A program made the translations under genes and the position numbers. From SXVE01 sp036388895 (GTDB lineage Bacteria > Acidobacteriota > Blastocatellia > Pyrinomonadales > Pyrinomonadaceae), in the NCBI GenBank assembly GCA_036388895.1, contig DASVQY010000054.1, positions 1 to 64,000 of the forward strand: a stretch of 64,000 nt of DNA, given 5' to 3'. Below the pieces are notes generated by a model. It was not told where the DNA came from. It saw only the letters and a list, made by a program, of their open reading frames with translations, and searched no databases. Below, piece after piece: positions 41,555-49,727 of this stretch. Position 1 is the stretch's first letter, and every line of letters starts with the position of its first letter.

Positions 41555-42439
41555 ATGAAAGAAGACTTAATAAGCTTAATACCGGAAGCGCCGCGTCTCG
41601 ACAGACGCGATTTTTTCGTGACTTCGATTTTAGCGGGCGCTTTCGCTTTAGCCGTGCAGCCGATTGCGGCGCAAACGAAAATCACGACCGACGCGAACGG
41701 GTTGATCGCGGGAGAAGTCAAAATTCCGGTCGCCGGCGGCGAAATTCCGGCTTATCGCGCTATGCCCGACGCGAAAAATAAAAAGTTTCCGGTCGTTCTC
41801 GTCATTCACGAAATTTTCGGCGTTCACGAATGGATACAGGACGTTTGCCGACGCTTTGCCAAATTAGGTTATATGGCGATTGCTCCGTCGCTCTACGCTC
41901 GGCAGGGTGATGTGACGCAAATGAAAAATTTTCAGGAAATTATCCGAAACGTCGTCGCCAAAGTTCCCGACGCGCAGGTTATGGCGGATTTGGATGCGTC
42001 GGTCAACTGGGCGAAGAAAAACAGCGGCAACACGAAAAAATTATCCGTCACCGGCTTTTGTTGGGGTGGGCGAATTACTTGGCTTTACGCGGCTCATAAC
42101 AAAGACGTTGATGCGGGCGCGGCTTGGTACGGAAGATTAGTCGAAACGCCTACTTCGCCGAAAAATCCGCTTCAGCCGACGATGCCGGTTGATGTCGCCA
42201 GAGATTTAAAGGTTCCCGTTCTCGGGCTTTACGGCGGCTTGGACACGGGAATCCCGCTCAATACCGTTCAGCAAATGCAGGACGAGTTGAAAAAAGGAAA
42301 ATCCGGGTCGGAAATCGTCGTGTTTCCGAATGCCGACCACGGTTTTCTCGCCGACTATCGTCCACAATATAACAAACAATCAGCCGAAGACGCCTGGAAA
42401 CGGGTGCAGGATTGGTTCAAAAAATACGGGGCGGCGTAA
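41555..42439 (+). CDS. Dienelactone hydrolase-family protein with Tat-type signal
   Basis: 294 residues. RLDRRDFFVTSILAGAFALAV is a twin-arginine-type signal, so export in folded form is likely. The alpha/beta hydrolase triad is Cys in TGFCWGGR, Asp in YGGLDTGIP and His in NADHGFLA, the DLH arrangement with Cys as nucleophile. The true substrate is unknown; dienelactone itself is unlikely given the export. AAAAAAGGAGAAAAA precedes the ATG, a strong ribosome-binding site. Confidence 0.9.
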   Translation: MKEDLISLIPEAPRLDRRDFFVTSILAGAFALAVQPIAAQTKITTDANGLIAGEVKIPVAGGEIPAYRAMPDAKNKKFPVVLVIHEIFGVHEWIQDVCRRFAKLGYMAIAPSLYARQGDVTQMKNFQEIIRNVVAKVPDAQVMADLDASVNWAKKNSGNTKKLSVTGFCWGGRITWLYAAHNKDVDAGAAWYGRLVETPTSPKNPLQPTMPVDVARDLKVPVLGLYGGLDTGIPLNTVQQMQDELKKGKSGSEIVVFPNADHGFLADYRPQYNKQSAEDAWKRVQDWFKKYGAA

Positions 42440-42450
42440 AGTAAAAGTCT

Positions 42451-42500
42451 GACCAGAAAAGCAAAAGGCAAAAAGTAAAAAGCCAAAAGATGAAAAATGA
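42451..42500. repeat. Degenerate 7-bp-periodic AAAAGNN array
   Basis: Units such as AAGCAAA, AGGCAAA, AAGTAAA, AAGCCAA, AAGATGA follow each other at a 7-bp period after the hydrolase gene. A direct array without inverted arm. Confidence 0.5.
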
Positions 42501-42589
42501 CGTATATTAAATATTTGTAGCCGAAAACAATTTTAATTTTCATCTGAGACGGTTTTTTTGTGGTTTTTAAGGTTTTTTACAGTTAAGTT

Positions 42590-43042
42590 ATGACAATTGA
42601 ATTAAAAAAGAGTAATGAAAATCTACAACTCGTTTATACGCTTCTTTGCGACGACGTGCGGCTCGAGATGGGCAATAAAATTTCTTTAATGGGCGTTTTC
42701 CAGAACATTATGGTCGAAAAACTTCCCGTCTCCTTGATTAAATTTGCCGTCGTCAACCACTGGCGCGGAAACGGGAATCATCAGACCGAAGTAAGGATTT
42801 TATCGCCCGACAAAAACAATTTGATCGTCACATCGCAGCCGACCGGAATCGAACTTGCGCCCGGCGGCTTTACCGATAACGTCAGCTTTTTCGTCAACGT
42901 CGTTTTTTCCACGCCCGGAACTTACTGGGTGCAGACGATTGCCAACGCAATTGTCGTCGAGGAATTTCCTTTGATAATTACGGATGCGGGAACCGTGGCG
43001 GGAATGCAAAGCGCGGAAGAAATTTCGGAAACGATTAATTAA
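42590..43042 (+). CDS. Conserved protein of unknown function (DUF6941-like)
   Basis: 150 residues. LVYTLLCDDVRLEMGNKISLMGVF at the start and a beta-rich remainder (ELAPGGFTDNVSFFVNVVF, GTYWVQTI) fit a small family of beta-sandwich proteins seen in many bacteria without assigned role (I recall DUF6941). No signal peptide. Followed by a strong hairpin at 43053. Confidence 0.6.
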   Translation: MTIELKKSNENLQLVYTLLCDDVRLEMGNKISLMGVFQNIMVEKLPVSLIKFAVVNHWRGNGNHQTEVRILSPDKNNLIVTSQPTGIELAPGGFTDNVSFFVNVVFSTPGTYWVQTIANAIVVEEFPLIITDAGTVAGMQSAEEISETIN

Positions 43043-43052
43043 GTGAAAAGTT

Positions 43053-43096
43053 AAAAATAGAAATGAGAAGTGAAAATACTTCTCATTTCTATTTTT
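43053..43096. terminator. Bidirectional terminator, 19-bp perfect stem
   Basis: 43053-43071 and 43078-43096 (ACTTCTCATTTCTATTTTT) are exact inverted copies with a 6-base loop. It sits between convergent genes and overlaps the last codons of the minus-strand gene. The left arm continues a 7-bp-phased A-rich tract from 43041. Confidence 0.85.
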
Positions 43097-43694
43097 CGAC
43101 ATTTAACGTAAGAGCAAGGCGATATATCGCCGCACTGTCAACTTCTAATTCCTTGCTCGTTTCGGCATCTTTAAGCTTTGCAGTTAAACGAAATTTTGCT
43201 GAGCCTTCGGGTTGGCGAAAAGCGAACTCGCCGCTGACATTCGTGTAAACGCTTCCGATTTTACGCGTCGAGCCGTCGGAATTTATTTTTTCCAAAATTA
43301 CTTCGGCGCCGGTTACGCTCCTTCCGTCCTGACTGAAAACGCTTCCTCGAATAAGCACCAATGTTCCCTGATCAACGGCTAAAATCAAGCGGTCGGGCAA
43401 ATCGCGCACTTTATTTTTTTTGACCTCGACGTTGTAAAGAATGCTCGTGCTGTAGCCTTTGCCGTCGAAAACCAGGTTGTAGAGACCGGCTTCCAAACCT
43501 TCAATTGTAAAGTTTCCTTTGCCGTCGGATTTGACCGATTTAACGTCCTTATCTTTCTGCCGCGCGATAATCATAACGCCGCCGATGCTTTCGCCCTTTG
43601 CCGTGCGAACCTTTCCTTTTAATCCGCCGGTTTGCGCGAAGACAGAGACGCAGGAAACGAGAAAAAGCGTAGCAAATAAAGTGATTTTTTTCAT
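43089..43694 (-). CDS. Secreted carboxypeptidase-regulatory-like (beta-sandwich) protein
   Basis: 201 residues from ATG 43694 (MKKITLFATLFLVSCVSVFAQ signal); an upstream in-frame ATG would bury the signal. One or two CarboxypepD_reg-like domains: GGLKGKVRTAKGESIGGVMIIA...YNLVFDGKGY and VLIRGSVFSQDGRSVTGAEVIL. These are structural domains common in acidobacterial secreted and TonB-dependent proteins. Function unknown. Confidence 0.75.
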   Translation of the reverse strand: MKKITLFATLFLVSCVSVFAQTGGLKGKVRTAKGESIGGVMIIARQKDKDVKSVKSDGKGNFTIEGLEAGLYNLVFDGKGYSTSILYNVEVKKNKVRDLPDRLILAVDQGTLVLIRGSVFSQDGRSVTGAEVILEKINSDGSTRKIGSVYTNVSGEFAFRQPEGSAKFRLTAKLKDAETSKELEVDSAAIYRLALTLNVEK

Positions 43695-43712
43695 AAAACG
43701 TCGAATAAAATT

Positions 43713-43754
43713 AACGAGCCGCCGGCAATCGGAAATAATTACCAACGGCTCGTT
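43713..43754 (-). terminator. Terminator of the nucleotide-sugar operon
   Basis: AACGAGCCG (43713-43721) pairs with CGGCTCGTT (43746-43754), 20 bases after the epimerase stop on the minus strand, followed by TTAATTTTATT. Confidence 0.65.
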
Positions 43755-43774
43755 CGCTTATTTTTAATAAAATT

Positions 43775-44761
43775 TTACGCGTTGGCGGTTTCGGTTTTCA
43801 ATTCTTCCCGAAACTGTTCTGCTACATCATTGATGATGTCTTCGAGCCGGCGGGTTGGCTGATAACCGATCAAACGGCGCGCTTTTTCCAGACTCGGAAC
43901 GCGCCGCTGCATATCTTCAAAACCTTCGCCGTAAGCCTCCGTATAAGGAATATAGCGAATTTCGCTGCGGCTTCCGGTCATCTCGACTGCTTTTTCCGCG
44001 AGTTTTTTGATGGAGACTTCTTCGTCATTACCCAAGTTTACCACCTGCCCGAAACATTCCGGCGATTCCATAACTTTCGTTAAGCCTTCGACGACATCGA
44101 AAACGTGACCGAAACAGCGCGATTGCGAACCGTCGCCGTGAACCATTAAAGGCTCATTTTTTATCGCTGATTTGACGAAATTCGGGACGACCATTCCGTA
44201 TTGTCCGGTCTGGCGCGGTCCGACGGTATTGAATAATCTGACGACGACGACCGGAAGCCGCGTTTCTTTCCAATGTGCCAGCGCTAAAAATTCATCCAGA
44301 GTTTTCGCGCAGGCATAAGCCCAGCGATGTTTGTCGGTCGAACCGGTCAGCAAATCGTCGTCTTCGCGAAACGGAACCGACGCGCCTTTGCCGTAAACTT
44401 CCGACGTGCTCGGCACGAGAACGCGTTTGCGGTAACGCGAGCAGAATCCGAGAACGACATCTGTTCCGCGAAAAATCGTTTCGATGGTTTTCACCGGGCG
44501 CTCCATTATGAGTCTGACGCCGACGGCGCTCGCCATGTGATAAACTCTGTCCGTTTCGCGGACGAGTTCTTCCATCAATCTTTCATTTAAAACCGTGTCA
44601 ATTATAAGGCGGAAATTTTTTTCGCCTTCAAGATGCTCGACGTTTGAATAACGCCCCGTAGATAAATCGTCAATGACGGTGATTTCGTGCCCGTCATTAA
44701 TGAGTTTGTCGGCGAGATGGCTTCCGACGAAGCCCGCGCCGCCTGTAATTAGTATTTTCAT
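43775..44761 (-). CDS. NAD-dependent epimerase/dehydratase (extended SDR)
   Basis: 328 residues. GGAGFVGSHL is the NAD-binding loop, STSEVYG and YACAKTLDE supply the Ser/Thr, Tyr and Lys of the active site, and RLFNTVGPRQTGQYGMVVPNF is the nucleotide-sugar pocket. Probably a 4-epimerase or decarboxylase-like enzyme acting on a UDP-sugar; the exact reaction is not clear. Last gene of the minus-strand operon with the UDP-xylose synthase-like gene at 45021, so both likely make a precursor for surface polysaccharide. Confidence 0.85.
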   Translation of the reverse strand: MKILITGGAGFVGSHLADKLINDGHEITVIDDLSTGRYSNVEHLEGEKNFRLIIDTVLNERLMEELVRETDRVYHMASAVGVRLIMERPVKTIETIFRGTDVVLGFCSRYRKRVLVPSTSEVYGKGASVPFREDDDLLTGSTDKHRWAYACAKTLDEFLALAHWKETRLPVVVVRLFNTVGPRQTGQYGMVVPNFVKSAIKNEPLMVHGDGSQSRCFGHVFDVVEGLTKVMESPECFGQVVNLGNDEEVSIKKLAEKAVEMTGSRSEIRYIPYTEAYGEGFEDMQRRVPSLEKARRLIGYQPTRRLEDIINDVAEQFREELKTETANA

Positions 44762-44764
44762 AAA

Positions 44765-45005
44765 CTATTTATTCTCAAGCCTTTCAATTCTTTCTATTTG
44801 CAGCTTTGATGACTCTTTAATCTCTCTGATTTCCGCTTCATTTCTCATTTGCGCGAATAATCGCGTTTAGTTTGAAATTGAAATCTTCGCGTGAGTCTTG
44901 TAACGCACGGAAATAGTTTTCGAGCCTTTCATCGTGACTAACTATTAAAGTCTTCATTACCAAAATTGCTTCTTCGATTCTGTCAACGCTTTGCTCGATG
45001 CTCAT
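44765..45005 (-). pseudogene. Small coiled-coil gene in two frames (possible frameshift)
   Basis: Between the two epimerase genes. Frame one, 45005-44838: 55 residues, MSIEQSVDRIEEAILVMKTL through NAIIRANEK, TGA. Frame two, 44848-44765: 27 residues, MRNEAEIREIKESSKLQIER and a LENK end, TAG. They overlap by 11 bases, and joined by a one-base shift they would give one continuous coiled-coil protein of about 79 residues. Either a recent frameshift, a recoding event, or two tiny coupled genes. No family assigned. Confidence 0.5.
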
Positions 45006-45020
45006 AACCTTCTCCAAAAA

Positions 45021-45983
45021 TCATACTTTTGCCGTTTTATTTTCCGCCGTTTTGATTCTTTCGGCAAAATACGCGACCGTTTTTTTCAAGCCTTCGGCGA
45101 GCGGAACCTTCGGTTCCCATTTTAATAAGCTTTTCGCTCTTTCGATGTTCGGCTGACGCTGTTTCGGATCGTCTTGCGGCAAAGGCAGATGCGTGATTTT
45201 TATATTCTTTCCGGTGGCTTTTGCCACTTCATTCGCCAGTTCGTTCATCGTAAATTCACCCGGATTGCCGAGGTTTACGGGCAAATGAATATCTTCACCT
45301 TCGGCGTTCATCAAGCGGATTATTCCTTCGACGAGATCGTCAACGTAACAGAACGAACGAGTTTGTTCGCCGCTGCCGTAAACTGTTAATTCATCGCCGC
45401 GCATCGCCTGAACGATGAAATTTGAAACCACGCGCCCGTCGTTTTCCAGCATTCGCGGTCCGTACGTGTTAAAAATACGCACGATTCTCGTATCCACGTT
45501 GTTCTGGCGATGATAATCCATCATCAAAGTTTCGGCGATGCGTTTTCCTTCGTCATAACAGCTTCTCAGCCCGATTGGATTTACATTTCCCCAGTAATCT
45601 TCAGTCTGTGGGTGAATTTCCGGGTCACCGTAAACTTCCGAAGTCGAAGCCTGAAGAATACGCGCGCGAACGCGTTTCGCCAGACCGAGCATATTAATTG
45701 CGCCCATTACACTGGTTTTCACAGTTTTGACCGGATTGTATTGATAATGAACCGGCGAAGCCGGGCACGCCATATTGTAAATCTGGTCAACTTCGAGCAA
45801 GATGGGTTCGATAACGTCGTGACGAACCAATTCAAAATTTTTATCGTCGAGCAGATGAAGAATGTTTTCCTTACGTCCGGTGAAAAAATTGTCCAGACAG
45901 ATTACTTCATTGCCATCTGCCAGGAGCCTTTCGCAAAGATGCGAGCCGAGAAAACCCGCGCCGCCGGTTATTAATATTCGCAT
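45021..45983 (-). CDS. UDP-glucuronate decarboxylase (UDP-xylose synthase)-like
   Basis: 320 residues. GGAGFLGSHLCERLL (NAD loop), ACPASPVHYQYNPVKT, STSEVYGDPEIHPQ, SCYDEGKRIAET (Tyr and Lys of the catalytic pair) and RIFNTYGPRM follow UXS proteins closely. It converts UDP-glucuronate to UDP-xylose in the cytosol, an input for glycan or lipopolysaccharide synthesis. First gene of the operon ending at 43775. Confidence 0.9.
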   Translation of the reverse strand: MRILITGGAGFLGSHLCERLLADGNEVICLDNFFTGRKENILHLLDDKNFELVRHDVIEPILLEVDQIYNMACPASPVHYQYNPVKTVKTSVMGAINMLGLAKRVRARILQASTSEVYGDPEIHPQTEDYWGNVNPIGLRSCYDEGKRIAETLMMDYHRQNNVDTRIVRIFNTYGPRMLENDGRVVSNFIVQAMRGDELTVYGSGEQTRSFCYVDDLVEGIIRLMNAEGEDIHLPVNLGNPGEFTMNELANEVAKATGKNIKITHLPLPQDDPKQRQPNIERAKSLLKWEPKVPLAEGLKKTVAYFAERIKTAENKTAKV

Positions 45984-46193
45984 AAAGAGTATTCGGAAAA
46001 GAATTTAAGGAACCGAGATTTGATGGTTTTATTTTCAAATTTCATTTCTTGTCAAAAAGTTATTGTAATTATTTTTCCGGTAAGGTCAAAATTGATTTGA
46101 TTTTGTTTGTTTTGTAATGAATTGAATTTACGTAAACGCGCATCTTTGTTATTTATGCGTAGCTTAACGAATTGCTATAGTTATAAGTAAATT

Positions 46194-46394
46194 ATGCCGG
46201 AAAGAAACGACATTAAAGATTCGCACGAAGACAAAGGAAAATCAGTCGCTGAAGGTGAAAAGAAAGGTAATAAGGGGAAAAAAGATTCGTGGAGCGACGA
46301 TCAAAAAAATCGTCGTTACTATTACGACGACTCAAGCAATTATCAGATTTACCTTCCCGACGATGAGGACGAGGAAGATGAACCTGATAAATAA
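46194..46394 (+). CDS. Small highly charged protein of unknown function
   Basis: 66 residues. Basic first half (DKGKSVAEGEKKGNKGKK), a Tyr/Asp-rich middle (RRYYYDDSSNYQIYL) and an acidic end (DDEDEEDEPDK). Likely disordered. No family recognised. Weak ribosome-binding site. Confidence 0.5.
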   Translation: MPERNDIKDSHEDKGKSVAEGEKKGNKGKKDSWSDDQKNRRYYYDDSSNYQIYLPDDEDEEDEPDK

Positions 46395-46423
46395 AGATTA
46401 AAATTCAGAATATTTGTCAAAAA

Positions 46424-47797
46424 TTACTTTGTTCGCGCCGCGAACGGAACGAAGCGATTCATTGAATCGTAAATTTGCAGATAAATCTTTGTTTCGCGCG
46501 GAATCAACGTCGTCCAATTCGCGCCGCCGCGATTGATGTAACCGGCAAGCTTCGCCGGATTTGAATTATAACCGGCAGCCATTAATTGATAATCGGCGGC
46601 AATGCCGCTTTCGAGCGCGCCCGCAACCGTCGGGCTCGTCATCAAATCGTTCCACGTCCACTGCATATAAAGCAGCATCGCCTGCGCGGCGTTGACGTGA
46701 TTGCGCATTCCTTCGACAAAGTCAGGCATAAGATTGACGTTGAAAAAACGCGAGCGAACCATTCGATAAGTCGAAGGAATCATTTGCACCATTCCGCCCG
46801 CACCGGCGCTGCTGACCGAATAACGATACGTGTCGCCTTCGTTCAGAGCATAAAGCGTATAAATATCATTGTAGATATTCGGATGATATTCGTTGCGAAA
46901 ACGCTGATGGTCAACGTGTTCGACAGCCGAAAGACGTTCGGCGATGTCGGCGATGCGCGGCTGAATGTAAATTCCTTTTTCCCTTAATTTCTCGCGCGCG
47001 ATGTCAATCGTGTTGCGAACGTACATTTTGCCCGCGTTTACGACTTCCGGCGTCACTAGACCGGGATGAGTCGAAATGTAATAAGCCGTTTCGACGTGTT
47101 TGCCGAATTTTTCAATCGGATATTGCACCAGCAGAGGAAGATGCGTCTGTCCCGCCTCGTCAAAAATCATAATCGGGGTGTTCACGCCGTTGCCGCGAAC
47201 GGTCTTAATCGTGATGCTTTTGCCGTTTGACGAAGTTGTCACGGTGTCTGTGTTAATCGCGAGAAAAGTTTCCTTTGTCATCACGGCGTAATCTATCTTC
47301 TGCGCTTTCCAATCAAAAAAAGCGATTCTTATCACGCTGGTTTCCAAAAACGAATCGGTCAAAGCGGTCGGAAGCGGTCGCGCCTGCATTTGTCTTTTCG
47401 CTTCGGCAATGCGGCTTTTTAGCTGACCGAAATTCATCGAGCGATAAGTCAAATTTGCCGGAGTAAAGTTACTCGATGGCTGATTGCCCGTTACAGAATT
47501 ATTAGATGAAGCCGCCGGGGCGGGATTATAAGAGTCGCCGACAATAATCGGCGTTTGTGCCGGAACCGGACGCGGCGTCGCCGTTGGCAACGGCGTCGGC
47601 ATTGTATTTGTTACGACAACAATTTTTGAAGGCGTCGGCGCGGCAACCGAAATCGCAAACGGCGTCGGAGTCGGCGACGCGCCGACAATTATCACGCGCT
47701 GACGCGTCGGCGTTGGATTCGGTTGTACGTCCTGAGCGTAGCTTATGGCGGTTAGAAAAACGGAGACGAATATTCCGACAAAAAATGCTTTTTTCAT
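46424..47797 (-). CDS. Secreted lytic-transglycosylase-like protein
   Basis: 457 residues from the ATG at 47797, which opens a signal peptide (MKKAFFVGIFVSVFLTAISYAQ is mostly hydrophobic). A Pro/Thr-rich linker (PTPTP, TPRPVPAQTP) covers about 25-110. The C-terminal half has SSAGAGGMVQMIPSTYRMVR, NHVNAAQAMLLYMQ and MAAGYNSNPAKLAGYI, the SLT-fold pattern, with a candidate catalytic Glu in LSAVEHVDHQRF. It would cleave peptidoglycan in the periplasm. The 200 residues between linker and SLT region are unassigned. Confidence 0.7.
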   Translation of the reverse strand: MKKAFFVGIFVSVFLTAISYAQDVQPNPTPTRQRVIIVGASPTPTPFAISVAAPTPSKIVVVTNTMPTPLPTATPRPVPAQTPIIVGDSYNPAPAASSNNSVTGNQPSSNFTPANLTYRSMNFGQLKSRIAEAKRQMQARPLPTALTDSFLETSVIRIAFFDWKAQKIDYAVMTKETFLAINTDTVTTSSNGKSITIKTVRGNGVNTPIMIFDEAGQTHLPLLVQYPIEKFGKHVETAYYISTHPGLVTPEVVNAGKMYVRNTIDIAREKLREKGIYIQPRIADIAERLSAVEHVDHQRFRNEYHPNIYNDIYTLYALNEGDTYRYSVSSAGAGGMVQMIPSTYRMVRSRFFNVNLMPDFVEGMRNHVNAAQAMLLYMQWTWNDLMTSPTVAGALESGIAADYQLMAAGYNSNPAKLAGYINRGGANWTTLIPRETKIYLQIYDSMNRFVPFAARTK

Positions 47798-48039
47798 ATT
47801 TCTCTTTACAGGGTAAAAGCTGTGGGCGAGATTTCGCCGCGCGCCGAAGGGCTTCGGCATTCTGCAGTTATAAAGATTCGCTTATTATGCAAAAGGTTGT
47901 CAAATCGTCTGTAAATATTTATGGCTTCCACAAAAAAACTTTATATCCTGCTGGTTTGTCTGTTCGTCGGGTTTTGGGATATAAATTGTATTTCTCATTT
48001 ATAGCAAGATATATAAAATTTTAAGAAAAAACGATTTTT

Positions 48040-49377
48040 ATGAAAAAACTTTTTGGTACGGACGGAATGCGCGGAAAGGCGGATCAATTTCCGCTCGATA
48101 AACCGACAATCGCTAAAGTCGGCGGTTCTTTGTCCAAACAATTTTACGAAAAATTAAAAAGACAGCCGCGTTTCGTCATCGGCAGAGACACGCGCGAATC
48201 GAGCGAGTGGATTGAAAATGCTTTTTGCGCCGGAGCCGAAAACGCCGAATGCGTTTCGGCGGGCGTTATAACGACGCCGGGCGTGGCATTTCTGGCGAAA
48301 AATTTCAATTTCGACGCCGGAATAGTCATCAGCGCATCGCACAATCCGTTTGAAGACAACGGCATCAAAATTTTTTCGCCGAGCGGGAAAAAAGTTGACG
48401 AAAACACGGAAAGAGCGATTGAAAAAGATATTTTCGATGAAGAGTTTATGCCGAACGACAAAAAAGCCGTCTGCGATGATTCGAGAGCCGCCGAATTTCA
48501 AAACAGGTATTTGCAATATTTGTCGAACGGCTTTAAAGATTTATCGCTTGAAGGTTTCAAAGTCGTCATAGATTGCGCCAACGGCGCCGCGTCACATCTC
48601 GCGCCGCGATTGTTTGAGAGTTTCTGCGCCGAAGTCACGGCAATCAATTACCAACCCGACGGCAGAAATATCAACGAGAATTGCGGTTCGCTTCATCTCG
48701 AACATTTGCAGAAAAAAGTCACCGAAATCAAAGCCGATTTCGGCGTAGCATTTGACGGTGACGCTGATCGCTCGCTGTTTGTTGATGAAACCGGAAGTTT
48801 GGTTGACGGCGACGCTACGCTCTGGATTATGGCGAATTACCTCGATTCGCACGGAAAGTTAAATAACGAAAAAGTGATCGCCACAGTGATGAGCAACATC
48901 GGTCTGGAAATCGCTCTTAAATCTAAAAATATCGAGTTGGTGCGAACGGCTGTCGGCGACAAATACGTTTTGGAAGAATTGCTGAAAACCGGGGCGTCAA
49001 TCGGCGGCGAACAATCGGGACACATAATTTTTCCGAACAAAAGCCTGGTTGGGGACGGAATGATGACGGCGCTTTTTTTGCTTCAGGCGATACGCGAAAA
49101 AGGCGTCGCTTTTTCCGAAATGAAAAACGGCTTTACGCAATACCCGCAAATTTTGGTTAACGTCAAAGTTCGTGAAAAGCAGCCGTTTGAACAAGTTCCG
49201 GCAATAGCGGACGCGGCAAAAGAAATAGAAAATCAATTGAACGGTAAAGGCAGATTGCTGCTTCGATATTCGGGAACGGAAAATCTCGCGCGTGTGATGA
49301 TCGAAGGCGAAAATCAAGCGGAGATCGAAGCGCAGGCGAATAACCTGGCTGAAGTTATCAAACAAAATTTAAGTTAA
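48040..49377 (+). CDS. glmM: Phosphoglucosamine mutase
   Basis: 445 residues. ISASHNPFEDNGIKIFS carries the phosphoserine, FDGDADRSLFVDE is the metal loop and GGEQSGHIIF and RYSGTENLARVM are the sugar- and phosphate-binding motifs of GlmM. It converts glucosamine-6-phosphate to glucosamine-1-phosphate for UDP-GlcNAc. The gene stands alone, followed by the small-RNA gene at 49528. Confidence 0.95.
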   Translation: MKKLFGTDGMRGKADQFPLDKPTIAKVGGSLSKQFYEKLKRQPRFVIGRDTRESSEWIENAFCAGAENAECVSAGVITTPGVAFLAKNFNFDAGIVISASHNPFEDNGIKIFSPSGKKVDENTERAIEKDIFDEEFMPNDKKAVCDDSRAAEFQNRYLQYLSNGFKDLSLEGFKVVIDCANGAASHLAPRLFESFCAEVTAINYQPDGRNINENCGSLHLEHLQKKVTEIKADFGVAFDGDADRSLFVDETGSLVDGDATLWIMANYLDSHGKLNNEKVIATVMSNIGLEIALKSKNIELVRTAVGDKYVLEELLKTGASIGGEQSGHIIFPNKSLVGDGMMTALFLLQAIREKGVAFSEMKNGFTQYPQILVNVKVREKQPFEQVPAIADAAKEIENQLNGKGRLLLRYSGTENLARVMIEGENQAEIEAQANNLAEVIKQNLS

Positions 49378-49490
49378 TACAAAATTTAAGTTAATAAATG
49401 TAATATCCCGGATTATATACCGAAATTGCTTCGGAAAATGCTTCGAATTTTTGATTTTGACCAGAAAGAAATAAAATCTGTTTTTCCGCC

Positions 49491-49520
49491 TTGCCAAAAA
49501 GCAAATAATGAATGTATATT
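49491..49520 (+). promoter_or_regulatory. Promoter of the small RNA
   Basis: TTGCCA (49491-49496) and TATATT (49515-49520) with an 18-base spacer, each one base from the sigma-70 consensus. Transcription would begin at about 49527. Confidence 0.65.
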
Positions 49521-49527
49521 CAGAATA

Positions 49528-49680
49528 TCGAAACGGTAGGTGGAACCTCCGTTTCCAGTAGTAGCTGGGGTGAGGACAGTTACTGCGAATTGGCAGGTGC
49601 GGTGCACTTCCACGTTGCTTCGCCTGCTCTTAAAATTAATAGAATTTAAGCCGCGAGATTTTTCTGGCGGCTTTTTCTTT
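49528..49680 (+). ncRNA. Unclassified structured small RNA, about 150 nt
   Basis: A stretch without a good reading frame, with its own promoter and terminator. Hand folding gives hairpin 1, GAAACGG-T-AGGT / ACCT-CCGTTTC (49530-49555); hairpin 2, CCAG-TAGTAG-CTGG (49554-49567); and a longer imperfect stem between CAGG and CCTG (about 49591-49626) enclosing GCGGTG/CACGTTGC. It does not show the conserved parts of SRP RNA, 6S RNA, tmRNA or RNase P. It could act in trans, or be a leader of aroB whose ATG is 48 bases after the terminator, in which case it would be an attenuator. Confidence 0.5.
49650..49680 (+). terminator. Terminator of the small RNA (or attenuator of aroB)
   Basis: GCCGC-G-AGA, loop TTTT, TCT-G-GCGGC, then TTTTTCTTTT. 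A strong intrinsic terminator. Confidence 0.85.
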
Positions 49681-49727
49681 TGCATTTTCTTTTGCATTTT
49701 TCGGTTAAAACTTCGACAATTTCAAAA

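Noticed and set aside
49528..49680. SRP RNA, 6S RNA, RNase P or tmRNA
   Set aside because: Conserved elements such as the GGAAG-type SRP apical loop, the RNase P core or a tmRNA tag frame are not seen.
49413..49697. Minus-strand 94-residue reading frame over the small-RNA gene
   Set aside because: It runs through the terminator, has no ribosome-binding site and shows no domain; the promoter and hairpins on the plus strand explain the region better.
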